From NCBI GenBank assembly GCA_016786845.1, contig JAEUVB010000008.1:124001-188000 (forward strand): DNA of 64,000 nt. Direction: 5' to 3'. The notes under the pieces are model-generated. The model was not told the origin of the DNA, did not search any database, and was given only the letters and a program-made list of their open reading frames with translations. This stretch comes from Chitinophagaceae bacterium (GTDB lineage Bacteria > Bacteroidota > Bacteroidia > Chitinophagales > Chitinophagaceae). Shown here in pieces: positions 46,143 through 54,559 of the stretch (positions within the stretch are counted from its first letter, which is position 1; each line of letters opens with the position of its first letter). The position numbers were made by a program, and so were the translations under genes.

Positions 46143-47828
46143 CTAACGGAATTGATAATCTACGCCACTGACTTGTGTCAGTAATGTTTCCTTTGCGTCT
46201 AAGATTTTCGCATTTTTTTGAGGGGTCGGAGTAACCGGAGAATTCTTTTTCAAATATTCGGTCATGACCTTGTGTAAGGTCGATTGGGTGTTTTTGGCTT
46301 CCAAAACGCCTTTCATTCTGCAGAGCATGTCCTCCGGATCCCCATCTCTTTCACAAGCAAGAATCGAGTATTTTTTGTTTGGATCAATGGGTTGGCCCTT
46401 GACCAAAATGCTTTCAATTCTTTTTCCGGATTCACCAAATGCTCTAAAACTGACTTCCATGCCTTTGAATTTTACTACCCAACCACCAAAGCGTTTTGAA
46501 GCATCAATGGCAAAGACATTATTCAATTCCTTTTCCATCCATTCAGTTATTTGTTTGCCGGTGGCTTTTGCGGTCCGCACAGTGCTGTCTACAGGCAGCA
46601 TATCAAAAATAAATCCATTGGTGATGGGTATATTTCCTGTTTCATCAGGTGTGGTCCTTGGCGGACAAAACCTAAACCCATTACTCAACACAATATCGAT
46701 TTCCGGAAATTTGTCATGCAGTGCATCCAGAATCATGGTATCAATCGGATTTTCAACCACGAAGTATCGATACAAAGGGATGGTGCTGTAACCGATGATC
46801 GTATTGATTTTTTCCTGATAAGCACTCTCATGTTCTTCAAGAAGCTGATTTATTTCATCATCAGCTTTGATTTTCTCGCTGTTCACTTCTAATAGTTCAT
46901 AAACATCTTCGGTGACCTTCCCATCGGTAATGGTCAGGTCTAGTTTTCCTATGAATGATCCAAAGGCCCCGGGTTCAACCACTTTTGCAAATTTACATTG
47001 AATCGGAACTCTCACACGTTCATGAGTGTCACCCCCAAGAATATAATTGACGCCTTCACATTCGGGCATATTGGCAAGGGCTATTTGCTGTGATAATCCC
47101 AAATGTGCGATCATAATGATATACGCACATTGTTCTTGATTTTTTAAGACATCGATATAGTGAGCGAGATTTTCTTCCGGCTTAGTATAAATAATTCCTT
47201 TGCTGTAATTCGGACTTTGGCGTATGGGTACCAAAGGATCCGTATAGCCTAAAAAGCCAATTTTAATTCCGGCAACATTCCATATCTCATAGGGTTGAAA
47301 AATAAGTTCACCTCGACGTCCCTCACCTAAATCATGATACATATTCGTACATATTTTAGGAGCCAGCAGACTACCCATTAAAGTTTGCATGGTCTTTTTT
47401 CCATAAATTACCTCCCAGTTTCCGGGTAGAAACAAATCGTAATCCATGGCATTGAGTATAGGCACAAATGCCTTCCCATTCGTTTCTACACTCAATTCGC
47501 TTCCTTGAAACATATCCCCTGTATCAATGAGAAAGGTATTTGCATTTTTCTTCTTTAATCGCTTCAGCATCGTGGCCATATGAGCATAACCGCCTGTTTT
47601 GCGAAATACGGCTTGATCGTTTTCCCAAAACAATTCATCATGCGGATGAATTTGACAATGAACATCGGTGGTTTGCAAAATGCTGATTTTAATAGAGTGG
47701 GAGCCATCCGTATTGATCGTTTCCAAAATATTGGAATCAGAATTACTCATGGCACTCAACGGAGATATAATTGCAGCACCCAACCCCAGGGTGCCCATTG
47801 ATTTAATAAATTCTCTACGGTTATCCAT
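46143..47828 (-). CDS. SoxB-like Tat-exported metallophosphoesterase / 5'-nucleotidase family protein
   Basis: A 561-residue periplasmic two-metal hydrolase. A twin-arginine signal (RREFIKS, residues 4-10) is followed by the calcineurin-type metal motifs TTDVH (53-57), DTGDMFQGS (102-110), GNWE (136-139), AHLG (241-244) and GGDTHER (265-271). The C-terminal 5'-nucleotidase-type domain starts near residue 345 (TIPLYRYFVVENPIDTMI ... SNGFRFCPPRT). The usual nucleotidase motif GNHEFD is replaced by GNWEVIYG, close to what I recall of the SoxB thiosulfohydrolase motif HWEFTYG. SoxB releases sulfate from thiosulfate bound to the SoxY carrier. Together with its sulfur neighbours this favours a SoxB-like role, but no soxYZ, soxXA or soxCD is in the window. 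An ordinary 5'-nucleotidase remains possible. Confidence 0.8.
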   Translation of the reverse strand: MDNRREFIKSMGTLGLGAAIISPLSAMSNSDSNILETINTDGSHSIKISILQTTDVHCQIHPHDELFWENDQAVFRKTGGYAHMATMLKRLKKKNANTFLIDTGDMFQGSELSVETNGKAFVPILNAMDYDLFLPGNWEVIYGKKTMQTLMGSLLAPKICTNMYHDLGEGRRGELIFQPYEIWNVAGIKIGFLGYTDPLVPIRQSPNYSKGIIYTKPEENLAHYIDVLKNQEQCAYIIMIAHLGLSQQIALANMPECEGVNYILGGDTHERVRVPIQCKFAKVVEPGAFGSFIGKLDLTITDGKVTEDVYELLEVNSEKIKADDEINQLLEEHESAYQEKINTIIGYSTIPLYRYFVVENPIDTMILDALHDKFPEIDIVLSNGFRFCPPRTTPDETGNIPITNGFIFDMLPVDSTVRTAKATGKQITEWMEKELNNVFAIDASKRFGGWVVKFKGMEVSFRAFGESGKRIESILVKGQPIDPNKKYSILACERDGDPEDMLCRMKGVLEAKNTQSTLHKVMTEYLKKNSPVTPTPQKNAKILDAKETLLTQVSGVDYQFR

Positions 47829-47846
47829 ATTGTTTTTTTTAATGAT

Positions 47847-48272
47847 CTAAAACCCTCCTTTAATGTAACTCCAACCTTGCTCTTGTTTCAAAACAATTTC
47901 GGCAATACCGGCAGGTGTAAATTCAACCCATTCAGCATCAAATGCATCCTTGCCGATTTTCCTGTTTTTAAGGGTATTTTCACAAATGACGAAACGAACG
48001 CCCTGTTGATGTAGTGCCTTTACCCGATCAACATAGGTTGTATTATTCAACATCACTAATTCCACACCTTGGTTGTATAAAACAACCTCAATTTGAGCCT
48101 CAGGCCAAAAGCCGGTTAGGTTTTCAAGCTGTTTCACAAATGCTTTTTGTTGAAGCGTATCGTTTGCATTGGTAAATTGAAATACGACTTTGTGCGCAGT
48201 ATTCTGAGCTTTTATTTGCGTCGCGTGCGTGAGCAGGAACAGGCCGATAATGATGGTAATAAGATTTTTCAT
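47847..48272 (-). CDS. Periplasmic DsrE-like sulfur-carrier protein
   Basis: A 141-residue protein with a cleavable signal peptide (~1-23, ending IKAQ) and a DsrE/DsrF-like alpha/beta fold. The visible blocks are HKVVFQFTNAND, IEVVLYNQGVELV, VDRVKALHQQGVRFVICENTLKNR and GIAEIVLKQEQGWSYIK. C97 in the ICENTL segment occupies the position of the sulfur-binding cysteine of DsrE-type carriers. Such proteins hold persulfide sulfur and pass it between enzymes. The gene overlaps the end of the TsdA-like gene by four bases (ATGA), so translation is coupled. It lies 18 bp before the SoxB-like gene. In the absence of SoxYZ it is a candidate periplasmic sulfur carrier for that enzyme (inference). Confidence 0.82.
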   Translation of the reverse strand: MKNLITIIIGLFLLTHATQIKAQNTAHKVVFQFTNANDTLQQKAFVKQLENLTGFWPEAQIEVVLYNQGVELVMLNNTTYVDRVKALHQQGVRFVICENTLKNRKIGKDAFDAEWVEFTPAGIAEIVLKQEQGWSYIKGGF

Positions 48273-49390
48273 GATTTGGTTTTTGACTGGTTTTCTTTTT
48301 CTTTTTTCTTGTAATCAGATATGGGTTTAAACGGACCATATTTATGCTGTTGTTCAGGATATGGATCCGAGAATAATCCGAATGGATGATCGATGGGTTT
48401 CTCCTCAATTTTTGGCCAATCTTTAGAGATATCCTTATTTGGTCGTGGTTGGGAGTTCACAAAAGCTGCAATGTCCCAGGCTTCTTCATCCGTTAATTGA
48501 GGCTTTTCATAAGTAGCCCCTTGTGGCATATTGTATTTGATATATCCGGCAAATCGACTGATGCGAAATAAGCCTGCTCCCTGATTGTACGAATGTTGTC
48601 CCCATAAAGGCGGGTAGGTATATTCCACCTGATCGGCGGCCATCAAACCTTCGCCATTTGGTTGATGACAACTCTGACATTTGTTTTCATAAAGTTTGGC
48701 ACCCATGCTTGGGTCAGCTGCTCGATTCAAATAGTCAAGTTCAAAAATGCCTGAGCCTTTAGCTTTACTTCCTTTGGGTACCTTGCTGCCTATATATTCT
48801 ATATACGATTTAATGGCTTGCATTTCTTTACCTGATTCCGGTAGCGCTTTTCCGTTAAGACTACGTTCCATACAATCGTTGATGCGCTTATAAATATTTT
48901 CGACTTGTCCACTGCGAGCTCGGTATTTAGGGTAAGTGGAAAACACGGAGGCATAATTATTCCCCCAGGGTTTAGTACCGGCATCCAAATGACAATTCTG
49001 ACAATTCATACCGTTTGTGATTTGCATGACACTGCCTTTAGGGCCTAAGTACTTTGCAGTATGTGCGATCAACTCTTTTCCATATTTCAGTTGCTTCAAT
49101 TTTAAAGAATCTCCTTTGAATTCATTCAATTCAGGTGCATGCCAAAATGTAGCCGATTCTAATTTTGCTTGATTCGCTGCGGACCATTCCTCAAATGCTT
49201 TCTTTTTTTCTGCCTCACGGGCTATGGATTCATTACTTTTTTTAAACCATGAAGAAACATCCGGTTTAAAGATGGAAATGGTTCCGACCACAATCAAGGC
49301 AAAAACTAATAAGATGACAGTACCGACCAGCAGGCGGATCACTTTTAACAAGCTTTGATTGATTTCAGAATGTGGAGTGCCTTCAGTCAT
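48269..49390 (-). CDS. tsdA: Diheme thiosulfate dehydrogenase, membrane-anchored
   Basis: A 373-residue diheme cytochrome c that would oxidise two thiosulfates to tetrathionate (or run in reverse) in the periplasm. Residues 17-41 form an uncleaved membrane anchor (VIRLLVGTVILLVFALIVVG). Heme 1 binds CQNCH at 130-134, and C173 in INDCMERSLNGK is placed like the unusual cysteine axial ligand of TsdA. The surrounding LDAGTKPWGNNY and YPKYRAR blocks match the family. Heme 2 binds CQSCH at 238-242, with PPLWGQHSYNQGAGLFR and M288 in NMPQG as probable distal ligand. A lysine/glutamate-rich tail follows residue 318. It starts 7 bp after the ArsR gene, so it is the first structural gene of the operon. 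The family call is strong; direction of catalysis is not visible. Confidence 0.9.
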   Translation of the reverse strand: MTEGTPHSEINQSLLKVIRLLVGTVILLVFALIVVGTISIFKPDVSSWFKKSNESIAREAEKKKAFEEWSAANQAKLESATFWHAPELNEFKGDSLKLKQLKYGKELIAHTAKYLGPKGSVMQITNGMNCQNCHLDAGTKPWGNNYASVFSTYPKYRARSGQVENIYKRINDCMERSLNGKALPESGKEMQAIKSYIEYIGSKVPKGSKAKGSGIFELDYLNRAADPSMGAKLYENKCQSCHQPNGEGLMAADQVEYTYPPLWGQHSYNQGAGLFRISRFAGYIKYNMPQGATYEKPQLTDEEAWDIAAFVNSQPRPNKDISKDWPKIEEKPIDHPFGLFSDPYPEQQHKYGPFKPISDYKKKEKENQSKTKS

Positions 49391-49397
49391 ATGATAT

Positions 49398-49703
49398 CTA
49401 TTGTGTATTACAACAGTTTTCTAAACAGTTTACTATGCTCTTCATTTTGGGAAAACGTAATGAAACATATTTGTTTCTACCAATCTTTTCAGAATTCAAA
49501 ACACCTTTGTCTTCCAATAAGGTAATTTGCTGGGAAGCGATGGCTTGTTCTAAATTCAATGCAGATTGTATTTCTTGTACAGTCATTTGCTTATGTGTAG
49601 TCAGTAGGTCTACAATAGATAATCGGACAGGGTGAGCAATGACTTTCAGCATATTCACAGAATTTAATAATTTACCGGAATCTACTCTTTCAGTTAATAC
49701 CAT
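49398..49703 (-). CDS. ArsR-family repressor of the sulfur operon
   Basis: A 101-residue winged-helix regulator. The core reads VIAHPVRLSIVDLL (21-34), MTVQEIQSAL, then the recognition helix LEQAIASQQITLLEDKGVL (51-69) and the wing SEKIGRNKYVSLRF. The metal-sensing ELCVC motif of arsenic or cadmium sensors is absent. The only cysteines, C93, C97 and C98, are at the extreme C terminus (NCLENCC). This would suit a thiol- or persulfide-sensing member such as those related to BigR/SqrR, although their cysteine positions differ. It is the first gene of the nine-gene operon and sits just downstream of a promoter whose spacer is a perfect palindrome, so autoregulation with derepression by sulfur species is likely. 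Confidence 0.88.
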   Translation of the reverse strand: MVLTERVDSGKLLNSVNMLKVIAHPVRLSIVDLLTTHKQMTVQEIQSALNLEQAIASQQITLLEDKGVLNSEKIGRNKYVSLRFPKMKSIVNCLENCCNTQ

Positions 49704-49727
49704 TTTGGGAATCTATTTTTATGGATA

Positions 49728-49757
49728 CAAAGATAGTTATATAACTATGTATACAAA
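49728..49757 (-). promoter_or_regulatory. Bacteroidota-type promoter of the sulfur operon
   Basis: Read on the minus strand: TTTG (49757-49754), an 18-nt spacer, then TATCTTTG (49735-49728). This is an exact match to the -33 TTTG / -7 TAnnTTTG pattern of Bacteroidota. The ArsR start codon at 49703 is 24 nt downstream of the -7 element. Confidence 0.75.
49733..49748. promoter_or_regulatory. Operator: 16-bp perfect palindrome in promoter spacer
   Basis: ATAGTTATATAACTAT is fully self-complementary and lies between the -33 and -7 elements of the operon promoter, overlapping the -7 box by three bases. ArsR-family repressors bind such A/T-rich dyads as dimers, and binding here would block RNA polymerase. 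Flanking direct repeats ATGGATACAAAG and ATGTATACAAAG start at 49721 and 49747. Confidence 0.7.
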
Positions 49758-49913
49758 GTATATTTCAATATTTTTTCTATAGTCATCATTGATAGTCCAT
49801 AAAGGATATAAGAAACCATGAACATGAATGTTGTTTGATCATATAGACAAAATACGATGCTTAATAGTAGGTCCGTCATTTCAAATTCTCAATTCCCTTT
49901 CTATCTTTACTCC

Positions 49914-52900
49914 ATGAAGAAATCTATCGTCCTTTCTTTGTGCCTGTGTTGTTACGGGCTCATCTCTTTCGCTCAACTCACGAAATATGTGAATCCATTT
50001 ATCGGTACCGGTGGTCATGGTCATACCTTTCCAGGGGCAGCCATGCCCTTTGCCATGGTGCAGCTAAGTCCCGATACACGAATCGATGGAAGTTGGGACG
50101 GGTGTAGTGGATATCATCAAAGCGATTCCGTGATTTACGGTTTTAGTCATACCCATTTAAGCGGAACCGGCTGCAGCGATTATGGCGATATAGCTTTTAT
50201 TCCATATTGGTCTGCTCGTAAGACTAGCTTTGAGCAACTTCCGGAAAAAATTGCGCTACCATTTTCTCATGCACAGGAGCAGGCCAGTCCCGGATATTAT
50301 AAAGTGGCGTTGAATGCCGGTATAAAAGTGGAGCTGACCAGCACTACGAGGGTGGGGCTTCAGAAATATACTTTTTCAAAAAAAGGATATTCGTGGGTGG
50401 TCCTCGATCTCAAACATCGTGATGAATTGACTGAGGGGAGTATCCTTCCTCAGGGTGATCTGGCCTTCGGTGGTATTCGTCGTTCTAAAGCATGGGCCAG
50501 GGATCAGGAACTCTATTATTATTTTGAAACGGATATCGAACCGGAAGAAATCAAAATCGTAAAAGGAGAAAAAGGCGATGAAAAATTAGCGATGCGTTTT
50601 GCGGTAGATGCCGGAGATCAGATTCAAATAAAAACGGCTTTGTCTTCCGTCGATGTGGATGGCGCACGTAAAAATATGGAAACCGAAATGCCGGGATGGA
50701 ATTTCGAAGAAGTCAGAGATGCCGCAAAGGGATCCTGGGAATTACAGCTGAGCAAAATCGTCGTCAGCAGTAAGGACGAATTGAAGAAATCGATTTTTTA
50801 TACAGCGCTCTATCATACGATGTTGCAGCCCAATATTTTGAATGATGTCGATCATCGGTATAGAGGACGCGATCATCAGATTCATGAGGCTAAGGGTTTT
50901 GATTATTACACCGTTTTTTCATTATGGGATACCTACAGAGGTGCCCATCCATTGTATACCCTGATCGAGAAAGAACGCACCCTCGATTTTATCAAAACTT
51001 TTCTGGCTCAATATGATCAAGCAGGCCGCTTGCCGGTGTGGGAACTCTGGAGTAATGAAACCGATTGTATGATAGGATACCATGCCGTGAGTGTGATATG
51101 GGATGCCTATGAAAAAGGGATACGGAATTTCGATACGGAAAAAGCTTTTGCAGCAATGAAATCGATTGCAACAGGTCCTGATGATTACACCTATGAAAAT
51201 ATCGGATTGCCTGTTTACCAACCACGCAACGATGATGAGGATGGGGATGTAGAACAAAAAGTAAGTCGGGGTACTACAATGAAAAGAATCATTGGCATGA
51301 AGGAAGTCTCACGTAAACAGGCCGCTAATGCCGATGCTCTGGAATCTTATTGCAAGTATGGTTATGTGCGTGCCGACGATGATGCGGAGAGCGTCAGTAA
51401 AACTTTAGAATATGCTTATAACGATTGGTGTATCGCACAAATGGCAAAGGCCTTGGGTAAAACAGATGACTATGTCTATTATCTCAACCGTTCTAATCAT
51501 TGGCGTAATGTATATGATCCGACCACCGGTTTTATGAGAGCGCGAAAGAATGGGGCTTTGTACGAACCTTTTTCTCCTTACCGTGTCGATAATAATTTTA
51601 CGGAAGCCAACAGTTTCCAATACAGCTATTATGTACCCCATGATATCCGGGGATTAAAAGCCATGATCGGACAAGAAGCATTTAATGATAAAATTGATTC
51701 TCTTTTTAAGGTCAGCTCTAAAACGGAAGGTCGCGAACAAGCCGATATCACAGGACTCATTGGTCAGTATGCCCATGGCAATGAACCGAGTCATCAACTC
51801 ATTCATCTCTACCGAAATACCAATGCATTTTCGACCGCAGATGTATTGATTAAAAAGGTCATCGACAGCTTTTATGTCAACGCGCCTGATGGGCTCATTG
51901 GAAATGAAGATTGCGGACAGATGAGCGCTTGGTTTGTATTAAACTCAATCGGACTTTACCCTGTTTGTCCCGGTGACGGAAAATATTCGCTGACCTGTCC
52001 TCTCTTTGATACGATCGCAATGAAAGTGGGAACAGGGTATAAAAAAATCTATAAACAAGGTAATACCGGTGATCACTATCTTTCTGCAGATCCTTATATC
52101 GGGGAAACAGAAAAACAATTTAAAGGGGCACAAATCAGCAGCAGTGAATTGAATGGGATGGATCCTTTGATCATTCAAACTGCCGCCAAGCCTGTCAAAC
52201 AAATGAATGTAGACCCCGAACAAAATTCAGGAATACTGCGTTTTCAAAATCCTTATATCGCTAATGCGACTCACACATTTAAAGAATCTACTTCGCTACG
52301 TTTGCAATGTCACGATAAGGAAGCGACCATCTATTATCGATTAAATCAGGCGAAACGATTTAAGGTGTATCGTTGGCCCATCAAATTAGAAGAAAGTGCA
52401 TCCATAGAATTTTTCGCACGTCATGATTCTTTGATCAGCCCGATTCAGCAGGGCAGCTTCTTTAAACTTCCCGACGATCGTAAGGTGATTCTTCATTCAG
52501 TGTACAATCCATCTTACACTGCAGGCGGACCGGATGCCTTGGTTGATGGTATCTATGGTAATGTTAATTGGCGTCGTGGTGATTGGCAAGGATTTCAAGC
52601 GCAGGATTTCGAAGCAATAATAGCTTTCAACGAAGAAAAATCCATCAGCACGATGTCCGCTAACTTTTTGGAAGATCAACGTTCATGGATTTTTTATCCA
52701 ACGGATGTCTCCTTCTATACCAGTATGGATTCACTCAGTTGGGAGTTAGTAGAAACGATTCCGACGAAAAAGCCGTCGCAACATGAAGAAAACACCATCA
52801 GTAAATTTTCAACGCATTTCGACCCTAGAACGGTACGGTATATTAAAGTGGTCGCAACGAATTTTGGAAAAATCCCTTCATGGCATCCGGGTGCCGGAGG

Positions 52901-52940
52901 CGATGCCTTTATCTTTATCGATGAAATTGAAGTGGATTAA
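49914..52940 (+). CDS. GH92 family alpha-mannosidase with C-terminal discoidin-like domain
   Basis: A secreted calcium-dependent exo-alpha-mannosidase of glycoside hydrolase family 92, acting on mannose-containing glycans such as N-glycans or fungal mannan. The start at 49914 gives a signal peptide (MKKSIVLSLC ... ISFAQ). A frame extension to 49857 only adds a non-signal stretch. Family blocks are VNPFIGTGGHGHTFPGAAMPFAMVQLSPDT near residue 25, GYHQSD ... FSHTHLSGTGCSDYGD, YTVFSLWDTYRGAHPLY, LPVWELWSNETDCMIGYHAV and GNEDCGQMSAWFVLNSIGLYPVCPG. Beyond the enzyme, a chitobiase-like beta segment precedes a C-terminal F5/8 type C (discoidin) domain of ~135 residues (DALVDGIYGNVNWRRGDWQGF ... VRYIKVVATNFG). 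No SusC/SusD pair is adjacent, so it is not part of an obvious polysaccharide-utilisation locus. Confidence 0.93.
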   Translation: MKKSIVLSLCLCCYGLISFAQLTKYVNPFIGTGGHGHTFPGAAMPFAMVQLSPDTRIDGSWDGCSGYHQSDSVIYGFSHTHLSGTGCSDYGDIAFIPYWSARKTSFEQLPEKIALPFSHAQEQASPGYYKVALNAGIKVELTSTTRVGLQKYTFSKKGYSWVVLDLKHRDELTEGSILPQGDLAFGGIRRSKAWARDQELYYYFETDIEPEEIKIVKGEKGDEKLAMRFAVDAGDQIQIKTALSSVDVDGARKNMETEMPGWNFEEVRDAAKGSWELQLSKIVVSSKDELKKSIFYTALYHTMLQPNILNDVDHRYRGRDHQIHEAKGFDYYTVFSLWDTYRGAHPLYTLIEKERTLDFIKTFLAQYDQAGRLPVWELWSNETDCMIGYHAVSVIWDAYEKGIRNFDTEKAFAAMKSIATGPDDYTYENIGLPVYQPRNDDEDGDVEQKVSRGTTMKRIIGMKEVSRKQAANADALESYCKYGYVRADDDAESVSKTLEYAYNDWCIAQMAKALGKTDDYVYYLNRSNHWRNVYDPTTGFMRARKNGALYEPFSPYRVDNNFTEANSFQYSYYVPHDIRGLKAMIGQEAFNDKIDSLFKVSSKTEGREQADITGLIGQYAHGNEPSHQLIHLYRNTNAFSTADVLIKKVIDSFYVNAPDGLIGNEDCGQMSAWFVLNSIGLYPVCPGDGKYSLTCPLFDTIAMKVGTGYKKIYKQGNTGDHYLSADPYIGETEKQFKGAQISSSELNGMDPLIIQTAAKPVKQMNVDPEQNSGILRFQNPYIANATHTFKESTSLRLQCHDKEATIYYRLNQAKRFKVYRWPIKLEESASIEFFARHDSLISPIQQGSFFKLPDDRKVILHSVYNPSYTAGGPDALVDGIYGNVNWRRGDWQGFQAQDFEAIIAFNEEKSISTMSANFLEDQRSWIFYPTDVSFYTSMDSLSWELVETIPTKKPSQHEENTISKFSTHFDPRTVRYIKVVATNFGKIPSWHPGAGGDAFIFIDEIEVD

Positions 52941-52964
52941 AGATTAGTCCGGAATGGGACCGGC

Positions 52965-53609
52965 TTATCTTAAATCTACAACTTCGACGTTAGGATACTT
53001 CTTTGAGTTAAATACAAAGGTTTGGTCAGCCAATGTTGGGTTGGGAGTATAACCGGAAACTGAGTATGCGTAAACATTGCCGTTTTTCTCATACATTTTA
53101 CCGCCGGCAACTACGCTCTGTGCCTGATCAATCATCAGCTCTACTTTGGTGTATTGCTTGGCTTTATTAGTAGGCGTGAGCAGAATCACATCCACGGTTT
53201 TGCCATTGTATTTTTGGGTGCCGACATATTTATAAGAATATTCTTTATCGTAAAAATTCGTAAACAATTTGGAAGGTGTAAACGTGTTTTCGTTTGGATC
53301 GAAACTATTGATTTGTACCTCATTGCTTTCTTTCATATAGGTCCAAACGGTTTTATTGTCGCAGTATATTTCCTGACCTGAAAGGGTTACATAGTATTTA
53401 TTACCTTTCATAAACACATTCCCTTTTTTGGTTTGTGGTTTAGCATTTTTTGCTCCGGTTATGGTAATGGTAAATGCAGCTTTTAATGATTTCAGAGATT
53501 TTACTTTCTGGCTGGTTTTGTCTAAAATGGCTTTTGCTTTGGCATCTCCCTGAGCTTGTGTGAAAAGTGTACATGTCAGTAGGAGGAATAGGGAAAGTAG
53601 TTGCTTCAT
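52965..53609 (-). CDS. LolA-family outer-membrane lipoprotein carrier
   Basis: A 214-residue periplasmic protein with a signal peptide (~1-20, ending LFTQAQ) and the LolA half-barrel pattern: an N-terminal helix AKAILDKTSQKVKSLKSLKAAFTITI, alternating strands KKGNVFMKGNKYYVTLSGQEIYCDNKTVWTYMKESNEVQIN, and a later VELMIDQAQSVVAGGKMYEKNGN segment. It would chaperone lipoproteins from the inner to the outer membrane. It is convergent with the GH92 gene (24 bp between stops) and followed on the other side by no operon partner. Its usual genetic partner, an FtsK-type gene, is not in the window, so I withhold the symbol. Confidence 0.88.
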   Translation of the reverse strand: MKQLLSLFLLLTCTLFTQAQGDAKAKAILDKTSQKVKSLKSLKAAFTITITGAKNAKPQTKKGNVFMKGNKYYVTLSGQEIYCDNKTVWTYMKESNEVQINSFDPNENTFTPSKLFTNFYDKEYSYKYVGTQKYNGKTVDVILLTPTNKAKQYTKVELMIDQAQSVVAGGKMYEKNGNVYAYSVSGYTPNPTLADQTFVFNSKKYPNVEVVDLR

Positions 53610-53725
53610 GTGTATTTTGGAGGTTTGACTCTTTAAGTGTTACAAAGATTAAAAACTATTTTTTTTATTTTGACAAAGATAGGGTGCTCACTTGTATGCG
53701 TAATGTTAATCCCGGTTTTGAAAAC

Positions 53726-54523
53726 CTAATCTCGTTGTATGGTGTAGTAAGCACAGGTCGTCAGGAAGTTTCGCACAAATGGAATGGCGCCAAAAAGAAA
53801 ATTTTGTTTCCTGGGTTTAAGGCCGAATTTGTGTTGATAGATCGGATTTATCAGAAACCATTGCTTCTTGACAATTTGGAACCCCGATCGGATACAGATG
53901 CGTTCGAATCGTTCAATCGAAATGCCGGTTTCTTTTACATCCACTAGCGTATCAATGGTATGTTTATTTTCGCCGGCTGCTTTCAATAGCCATTTGAAAA
54001 TACCCATGGGCAATAGATGGTAGTAGGGCAGTTTGGAGGTCCATTTTTTCTGTGCAATTTGCTGATGCCCGCCAAAAGGCATATACCAAGGTGGAAATCC
54101 GAAGAAGACTTGTCCCTGGGGTTTCAGCAAAGTTTTTAGATAGGGAATAAATACTTCTTGTCCGTGTATATGCTCAATCACATCCTTTAATATGATCAAA
54201 TCAAAATATCCGGTATAGGCTGCACGAAAGGCATCATCAAAAACATTTTGATTCATGACTTTCATATTTCCTGAGGCGATTTCAGCAGCAAGAAACTCTT
54301 CGGCCAAATCGATACGAGGTTGGTCCAGGTCAACCCCCACACATTCACAACCCAGATCGTAAAAAGGTTTCAATACCCCGCCTTCTCCGCAACCGATTTC
54401 TAAAACGCGGGTGCCCGGAATGATGGGAAGGGTAGTGCCGATAAATGGAAGGACATAATCCCGCGCATTATCGACCTGTTGATTAAAACGAAGTTTATGG
54501 TTAGAGTGATGTTCAAGTGCCAT
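53726..54523 (-). CDS. Class I SAM-dependent methyltransferase
   Basis: A 265-residue cytoplasmic enzyme. The SAM-binding motif VLEIGCGEGGV is at residues 40-50, followed by the acidic loop VGVDLD (63-68), then FDLIILKDVIEHI (motif II-like) and LKTLLKPQGQVFFGFPPWYMPFGGHQQ. This order matches UbiE/COQ5-like and methyltransferase_11/23 families. The substrate cannot be told. The C-terminal ~90 residues are basic and aromatic (KKQWFLINPIYQHKFGLKPRKQ), a pattern seen in enzymes acting on surface glycan or lipid precursors. It starts 36 bp downstream of the DAHP synthase stop, so the two may be co-transcribed. Confidence 0.85.
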   Translation of the reverse strand: MALEHHSNHKLRFNQQVDNARDYVLPFIGTTLPIIPGTRVLEIGCGEGGVLKPFYDLGCECVGVDLDQPRIDLAEEFLAAEIASGNMKVMNQNVFDDAFRAAYTGYFDLIILKDVIEHIHGQEVFIPYLKTLLKPQGQVFFGFPPWYMPFGGHQQIAQKKWTSKLPYYHLLPMGIFKWLLKAAGENKHTIDTLVDVKETGISIERFERICIRSGFQIVKKQWFLINPIYQHKFGLKPRKQNFLFGAIPFVRNFLTTCAYYTIQRD

Positions 54524-54559
54524 AGGGTGGGCGCGAAGGTAAGTTAGATTTTTCTGAGA

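Noticed and set aside
49914..52940. GH92 gene considered as part of a polysaccharide utilisation locus
   Set aside because: No SusC/SusD-like pair, regulator or other glycoside hydrolase gene is adjacent.
53567..53947. Plus-strand open frame of 126 codons between lolA-like and methyltransferase genes
   Set aside because: It runs antisense across the ends of two well-supported genes and has no recognisable domain.
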